Origin: Panaeolus papilionaceus
Lineage: Eukaryota; Basidiomycota; Agaricomycetes; Agaricales
Length of the DNA: 64,000 nt
Direction: 5' to 3'
Assembly (NCBI GenBank): GCA_015501605.1
Contig: JADNRZ010000037.1
Coordinates: 186,001 to 250,000 of the forward strand
Both the position numbers and the translations under genes were made by a program. Positions 58,254 through 64,000 of the stretch are shown here, in pieces. Position 1 is the first letter of the stretch; every line of letters begins with the position of its first letter. The notes beneath the pieces were generated by a model. That model was given only the letters and a program-made list of their open reading frames with translations, was not told the origin of the DNA and made no database searches.

Positions 58254-60720
58254 ACTGACGGATTAGCGTCATTAACGATTTGGATAATTACGTCGCTTGG
58301 TGTACCTATTAGAAATTATGAGCTCGCGTTTAGGCCGTCAAGATTCCATAGTCATACATACGTGAATGATTAGCTCCTCAATCCGGCACATGGTGAACAA
58401 GGCCGGTAGCTAAAAGACCAAATGTGTGCGTCCACAGAAAGAATTAGAAGAAATTATGTCAGTCAGCCCTGATGACGATTTGTGGTCGCTTCCTTACCCA
58501 ACACGGGTCTTACGATATTCCTCCACACAAGAGCACCCACAAGTGTTGAAATGGCAATGAGAATAGGTAGGTAAACGTAGAGAAAGGACAAAATGAGGTG
58601 GCGTCGTCGTGTAGTCGAAGTGCGAATTGCGAGTTAAGATGATGTTGGTAGGGAATTAACGCTCTCCAACCTGTTAGTAACACGCAAACATAGCTGGAGA
58701 CGAGACTAACAGAGCACGTACTTGGAGTACTATCGTTAGTCACCACTCGTGGATGTCCACCACTCGGGTTTTTTTGGTAATCTGCAGATATCTCGCTCAA
58801 TTGTGTGATATAAAAGTTGAGAATTTAAAACCAGGTAGATGTAAGTAGAATAAATCTTGCGTCTTGCCGTTGCTAGACCGTTGAGGTATGAGGTAGTAGT
58901 AGTGGGGGATGGGAGAGGTTACGACTGGAAGCCGAAACCCGACCCAGAGCGAGAGCCGAGGATTGTGGACGGATGCGCCCCCAGAAACCTCGGCTCTCTC
59001 TACCCACATACCTCGGCGATCTAACGCGAGCGAGACGGTAGGCGAGCGAGCTGTGGCACTTGAGTGAGTCTCAAGGTAAAGGTGTGAAAAACGAGGATCT
59101 ATTCAAAGGGGAAGCGGAGGGTGGGCAGAAGAAGTAAAGAGACGAACCACGAGCGCTCGACAATGCCAACGCGCCGTGGTGAGAGTACAGAAATAAAGTA
59201 ATGAGAAAACGGTATGTATGTAAGTGACGAGTAAATGGTTGGGTCGCGCACACGTGACCAAGAAGGCAGATCTGTGCGAGCATAGATCTTTCCACCACGA
59301 TCTCTAGTTAGATTTAAGAAAATATGGAAATACGAAGTGCAGGAATTTGCAGACCAAAACGCGAGTATCAACAAGTCACGCAAAATGCGTGTTATTTTCC
59401 AGATCCCTTACGATGTAGAGATCCAATCCGTCCAAAATCCGGCCTGAAACTTAATGTAGTGTGTTACAATCTATCTGCAAAATATCAGACTGCCTCGACG
59501 TTATACGCTTTCATGGGCAACGAAATACGTTTCGTGCATCCATGAAGTCTAGTGATTTGATGGCATCACTTTCTGCCAAACTGACCTTTTCCACCTCAGT
59601 GACAGTTCGTGACAGGAAAACCCGAGTTGTGGTATTTTCGACTAGACACCACCGGTACCACTCCGACGCTCGTTCTCCCTCGTTTTTCCTCAATAAAAAT
59701 TCATATTCAAGTAGAAAATCAAAAGTTACGTAGGTTTACCAAGTCTCAATGTCAGGGGAGCAGAGGAAAATATTCCAGTCGCAAATTAGTGAAGCCGTAC
59801 CCGACTGGTGACCAACGATAGTATCACTTATATTCCCAGCAGTCATCATCCTCCGTATCTCCATCCAAACCTGGTCCTGATTACACGAGTCAACCACCCC
59901 AACAGACAGGGCAAGGCCTTGACAAAGTTTTCAGCAAAGGTGTAGAATTCATGGGTCTGACTGGGACATGTGTAGTGCTTTGTGGGGATGCATCGAACTC
60001 GGTAGCATGGGGGCGTTGAGCAGGAAGAAAATTAGGGGAGCACGACAGAAAGAGAAAGAAAGGTCATTGAGTTGTAGCTCAGGCCAACCCCTGCAGACGC
60101 ATTTATAAGGTAATGGAGTGCTGTAGTCTAGGCAGGCATCACCTTAAATCGGAGTCCTGAGCAGTGATGAGCTCCGAACCTATATCCCTCCGAAATTCCG
60201 CGTTTTCGGTAGTTTTACGACGCACCGTTTATCCTTCATTTCCCGACGTCGTCACCCTGCCGTTCACAACCATGTTTAGTGTAGCTGACCTTGGCTGCAC
60301 GATGCCTTCCCTATTCGCTTATTTTATTCATTTTTCGTTCTATTTTCGATTATTTGAAACGCTTCGGCGCTTACTTTGCTTATATCCTTTTATTTCTTAT
60401 TGTTTTCACTCGTATTACCTCTTTAGTTTACCTTCGTAGCACCTCTTCGGCTCATGTATATTATTTACTGTACCATTTCCACCACAGAATAGACAAGTTT
60501 TCACCTCAGTTTCGCCCCAGTTCGTCGCCAGCGTCCCTCGTCGTCTTCATATTTCGTATTTCGTCTCGTTTTCGTTCGTATTTCGTCGTTCATCAGCAAA
60601 AAAATTGGTGGCAGATCTATCAAGTGCCGTGTGACTGTCGAAGACATAATGATAAGGTGCATATCACATTTATATTTCAATAACCAGGTTGGGGTTAGAT
60701 ATGAATGACCCATAACGGAA
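58254..60720. other. Intergenic, no gene seen
   Basis: Short frames only. A minus-strand frame at 59511-59693 and plus frames at 60164-60683 (TTCGT-rich) have no domain. A perfect 11-bp inverted repeat is at 58951-58998. Confidence 0.35.
58951..58998. repeat. 11-bp inverted repeat with 26-bp loop
   Basis: GAGAGCCGAGG at 58951-58961 pairs perfectly with CCTCGGCTCTC at 58988-58998. It lies in a locally G/A-rich stretch without a gene. It could be a hairpin or the remains of a transposon end. Confidence 0.55.
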
Positions 60721-61440
60721 GAGGATTTACACGCATGTGCTAACTCAGGTTGTGCGCTCCAAATCTGTCAAATATCACTAAAGCGATGATATGTCTGTGT
60801 GTGACTCAGTCTAGGAGTTCATGGACGAAATGCCGCCAGATCAGGTTCTGTATATTGGTGATATTTCAGCTTGAGTTTTAGAAGTAGACCAAATATCAGC
60901 TTGTGTTCCGAATCTCACCTAAATGTCAGATCAATATTGCTTAGATCAATCGCGGTCAGGTTGTGTTCATAATCTCAATGACATCTCAGAATGACGCATG
61001 TGTGTCAGCTTAATATCAATTTCGAGAGACATGTATCTAACTGCCCCTCCGAATGATATCTACTGACGTGCTACTGTCCAATGGCGTTTGCCATATCAAC
61101 ATAATTTCATGTTCGATGTAACATACCTGCCTGATGTCATTCCAGAAGCTGTGTGTCGGATAGCAGTTGGCCTGATGCTTCAGGTGTCTATTGCAGTCGG
61201 CTCATCTTTCATATTTCAAGCTTGTACACCCCATATAAGTCAAAAAGTGGACTGTCACCGACATACCCCATGGCGCATCAGGTTGGTATTGCATAAACAT
61301 ATCGATGTTCAGCCAGGCATTGTGAATTTCTATGAGGTTCCACATTTACCTCTACATACGAGCTATTCTCGGGTATATCTGAGGTGAGAATGATATTTGC
61401 ACCATCTTTCATTGCCCGACTCGTGAGCGAAATAAATGTA
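60720..61440. repeat. Subterminal repeats beyond the Plavaka transposase
   Basis: Degenerate tandem copies of a 36-50 bp word: 'ctcaggttgtgcgctcc' (60744), 'atcagcttgtgttccg' (60893) and 'gtcaggttgtgttcat' (60954), each followed by 'aatct' and a 'tcaaatatca'-like tail. Many ATATCA or TGATAT words lie nearby. Position beyond the transposase stop fits the subterminal region of the element; the outer end is not identified. Confidence 0.55.
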
Positions 61441-61448
61441 TTCTTACA

Positions 61449-64000
61449 TTACAATGATGCAAACCCAATAGCCTCCCATTCGCCTTCTTCATCCTCGCCA
61501 TCTTCCGGACCTAGAGCGTCTTCTATTTCACCTAAATCTTCTTCCCCAACCACAATTTCCTCACCATTGCCATCACCATCGCTCTCCTCATCCCAATCAG
61601 TGTACTCTTCATCTGAACCACGTTCATCACCATCAGAGTCTGACCACCCTCGCTGGTCTTGGTCATCTTGCAAGTCGATGTAGTTCTCCACATTTTCAGT
61701 CTCAAGCCCGATATCACACCCATCTAGCACCCCTTCGTCTGCGGCTCTGTTGGAAGTGAATCTTGCATCGACATCATCGCGATCTTGAAGGAAGTAGTTG
61801 GTGGCTTCGCGAATTCCAACCGCCGAATGCCCAAGGCCTCCTCCCCGATAGCGCATGAACATGTCATGATCCGCAAATCTGTGCCGCCATAAATACCTGT
61901 TAGTAGTCGTAAATACCTACAACAGGTGGGAATGCATACATGTTAATAAAAAAATAGTTCCAATCTAGGTTTTTGTCGCTGTCCCTGCGTGCGATTGTTG
62001 GTCTCAACAGTCCGTGCCTTGACTTCCCACCAGTCTCGTCAGGTATAAGATGTACAGCTCGAATAACCTGCGAGGGATCGATGAAACCGAAGGCAGGTGA
62101 GTGGTCAACCTTTTCATTGATGAATGCAACTCTTGGTAGATTCTTCGCCTTCCACCCAAAGCGCGGACTAGAGTTCAGCCCGAGCCACCAAACCCAGAGA
62201 AATTCGAGTTCATGTCGCTCCATGACCCCCGTTTCAGGCTGCAAATAGATCACCTGCGCATGGAATATGCCTAAAATACGAGCATACCAATATGGAAATG
62301 CAGATTCGTCGTTGGAGAGAAGCATTATGTCTGCTTGGGTGCGCGGGTTTAGCGAGTCTTGCTGTCGTCGCAAATCATAAGTTGTATAATTGACACGCAG
62401 GACCTTGTGGCGATAGATAGTGTCATTTAATATGATCAAACGACTCAGCTGGTCATCACTGAACTGATGTTCATTGTCGTCAAATTCAAGATTGAGGAGC
62501 TTCGCCAGGAAATAGCACCGCAGTCTTCGTATGAAACCCTGTAAACAATTCAATATCAGGTAATATCGAGATGATATATTGAAATACTCACATTCAACGC
62601 TGGATCCCCAGCATGATCGCGCACCCATTCAAGAAGATTAATACGGTTGGTGACAAGTCTCTCTTTCGACATGTGGTGGTGAGCCGCTGGATCAGTTCGA
62701 GGTAACTTTTCGGAATCGAAGAAAGAGAAATGTGCAGTATCAGTACGCTTTCCCTTTCCCATGCGCTTCTCACGCAGACGCGCTTGTTTCGCAAGGTAGA
62801 CTGCACGCTCTCTTATGTGTTGCCTGGAGATGCCAGGTGCAAGGAGCTTCCTAGACCGTGACACACGCTTGGTGTGCATCTTGGGATTTTTATGTTGCGC
62901 TTCAATCTAAAATCACATAAACATTATATGTATTCATAGATTAAGGTATGAATAGAACATACTGTTTGAGTTGTGAAGTTGTCTGAGGTCCCGACTTGCC
63001 GGATAAAATTGGCGTGATGACCAAGAGCGTGGAACTTGAAGCTGGTAAGATTGAATTCCTTCAACTTCCCTTTGGTTCGCTTTCTCTTCTCTCTTCATGC
63101 AGTTTCCTCCTTAGGAAGCTCTTTGGTTTCGAAGGCCTTGCTTGTTGTCTGCTCGAAGTAGCGCATAGCCTTTCCAAGGCGAAAGGTCGAGGCTTCTAGC
63201 TCCTTCACTGTGGTGTCTGAATGGCTACGAAGTTTTGCCAATGAGTGCCATGTACATAGCTCGAAGAGGAGCCTTCGGACAGATGACCCATGTGGAGCAG
63301 GAAGTATCCCATTAAATGCAGGAATAGAGCACTGTGTATTTGTGAGCTTAATTTTGTGGCACGTTATATGGGAGGAAATATACCACGAGAATGTTTTCCC
63401 AGTCACAGGCACGAAGCTTCACCATTGCTGAGACATTGTATGAAAATTTGCGAATTGTATCTCTTCCAAAGGTAGGTGGGTTGCGAAAACGTTCGTTAAC
63501 GGTTTGGATGGACCCGTCCTCAAGAGAGTGAACAATGCGAAGCAGGTGTGTAAAGAAAGACTTGAAGACACCCAGCTCAAACTCGTGCATCAGGTCCGGT
63601 GCGATTATCGAATGAAACTCAAAACCGAAATCGCGGAGTTGAATAGAAAATGCATTCTGCAAATGCAATAGTTTCCTATTAGCATGACAGACATGGACCG
63701 AATCACAGTTTAAAGAATACCTGTGTCGCATTGAGGGATTTGGGTCCCAATACTCTCTTCACGGCAGTCGATGTGAACTTCTTCCCTTCCTCATAGACCA
63801 ACCGACGAGCCTCGAGAATGACTGAAAGTGTCTCTTCATCGTCTTTTCGTGCGAACCTTTCTCTAATTCTTTCATCTGCTACTGTTCCTAATCCCGAAAC
63901 TTTGGACTTTGGTATAAGACATTCAGGGCACAGACACATAGATAGATTCTTGATACATGCAAAGAGAATTCTGGAGGGGAGAATCAGCACAAAGTAATGA
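61449..64000 (-). CDS. Plavaka-type transposase, 3' part (runs off the window)
   Basis: Minus-strand gene with several introns, open at the window edge. In coding order: CLCPECLIPKSKVSGLGT (a cysteine pair), NAFSIQLRDFGFEFHSI, PDLMHEFELGVFKSFFTHLLR, PTFGRDTIRKFSYNVSAM, LFELCTWHSLAKLRSHSD, KAFETKELP, HALGHHANFIRQVGTSD, then IEAQHKNPK at the position of the usual GELEHRRVK. These are hallmarks of Plavaka transposases of the KDZ group, which cut and paste large DNA transposons in Agaricomycetes. The C-terminus is a long acidic tail ending before TAA at 61449. Frames are open through the visible exons, so this part may be functional; the 5' part is outside the window. Confidence 0.85.

Overview
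The window looks like nuclear DNA of a basidiomycete fungus, most likely an Agaricomycete. Genes are cut by many short introns (about 50-65 bp, mostly GT-AG). The recognisable genes are typical of such fungi: P-loop GTPases with a TTMWD motif, a secreted GMC oxidoreductase ending in a fungal CBM1, a MYND-finger protein, seven-helix membrane proteins, a Plavaka (KDZ-group) transposase. I cannot name the species from sequence alone.

Left half (about 1-34.4 kb): seven diverged copies of one segment (U1, U2, U3a, U3b, U4, U5, U6). U1, U2, U3b and U4 each end in an intact five-exon GTPase gene (4076-5475, 9983-11404, 20010-21406, 26052-27455). U3a and U5 lack the GTPase. After U5 there is a MYND-finger gene (minus strand) and a 66-bp relic of GTPase exon 4; U6 is the most decayed. 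By eye, U1 pairs with U3b, U2 with U3a and U4 with U5. The 3-4 kb upstream part of each unit holds no gene I recognise, but it keeps two intron-like blocks with intact splice sites and one short reading frame in most copies, so it looks like a decaying multi-exon gene.

Middle (36-44 kb): three tandem paralogous membrane-protein genes, each with about seven hydrophobic segments; the first carries a 2.07-kb intron that appears to contain a non-autonomous transposon. At 44.3-46.7 kb (minus) lies a complete AA3-type GMC oxidoreductase with a signal peptide and a C-terminal cellulose-binding CBM1. At 47.9-50.1 kb (minus) a nine-exon gene joins a degenerate, P-loop-less G-domain-like region to a canonical G domain.

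Right part: 50-53.6 kb is gene-poor. At 53.6-56.3 kb a fifth GTPase relative is interrupted in exon 3 by a 1.37-kb element with 36-bp inverted repeats; apart from the insertion the gene is in frame. At 57.9-58.3 kb a four-exon gene encodes a 58-residue secreted cysteine-rich peptide with a TATA box upstream. From 60.7 kb to the window edge is the 3' part of a Plavaka transposon (minus strand) with degenerate tandem repeats beyond its stop codon.

The main theme is expansion and decay of a fungal GTPase family (four intact array genes, one interrupted relative, one dual-domain relative, one relic), alongside a small expansion of membrane proteins and repeated transposon damage. The function of the GTPases is not shown by the sequence.
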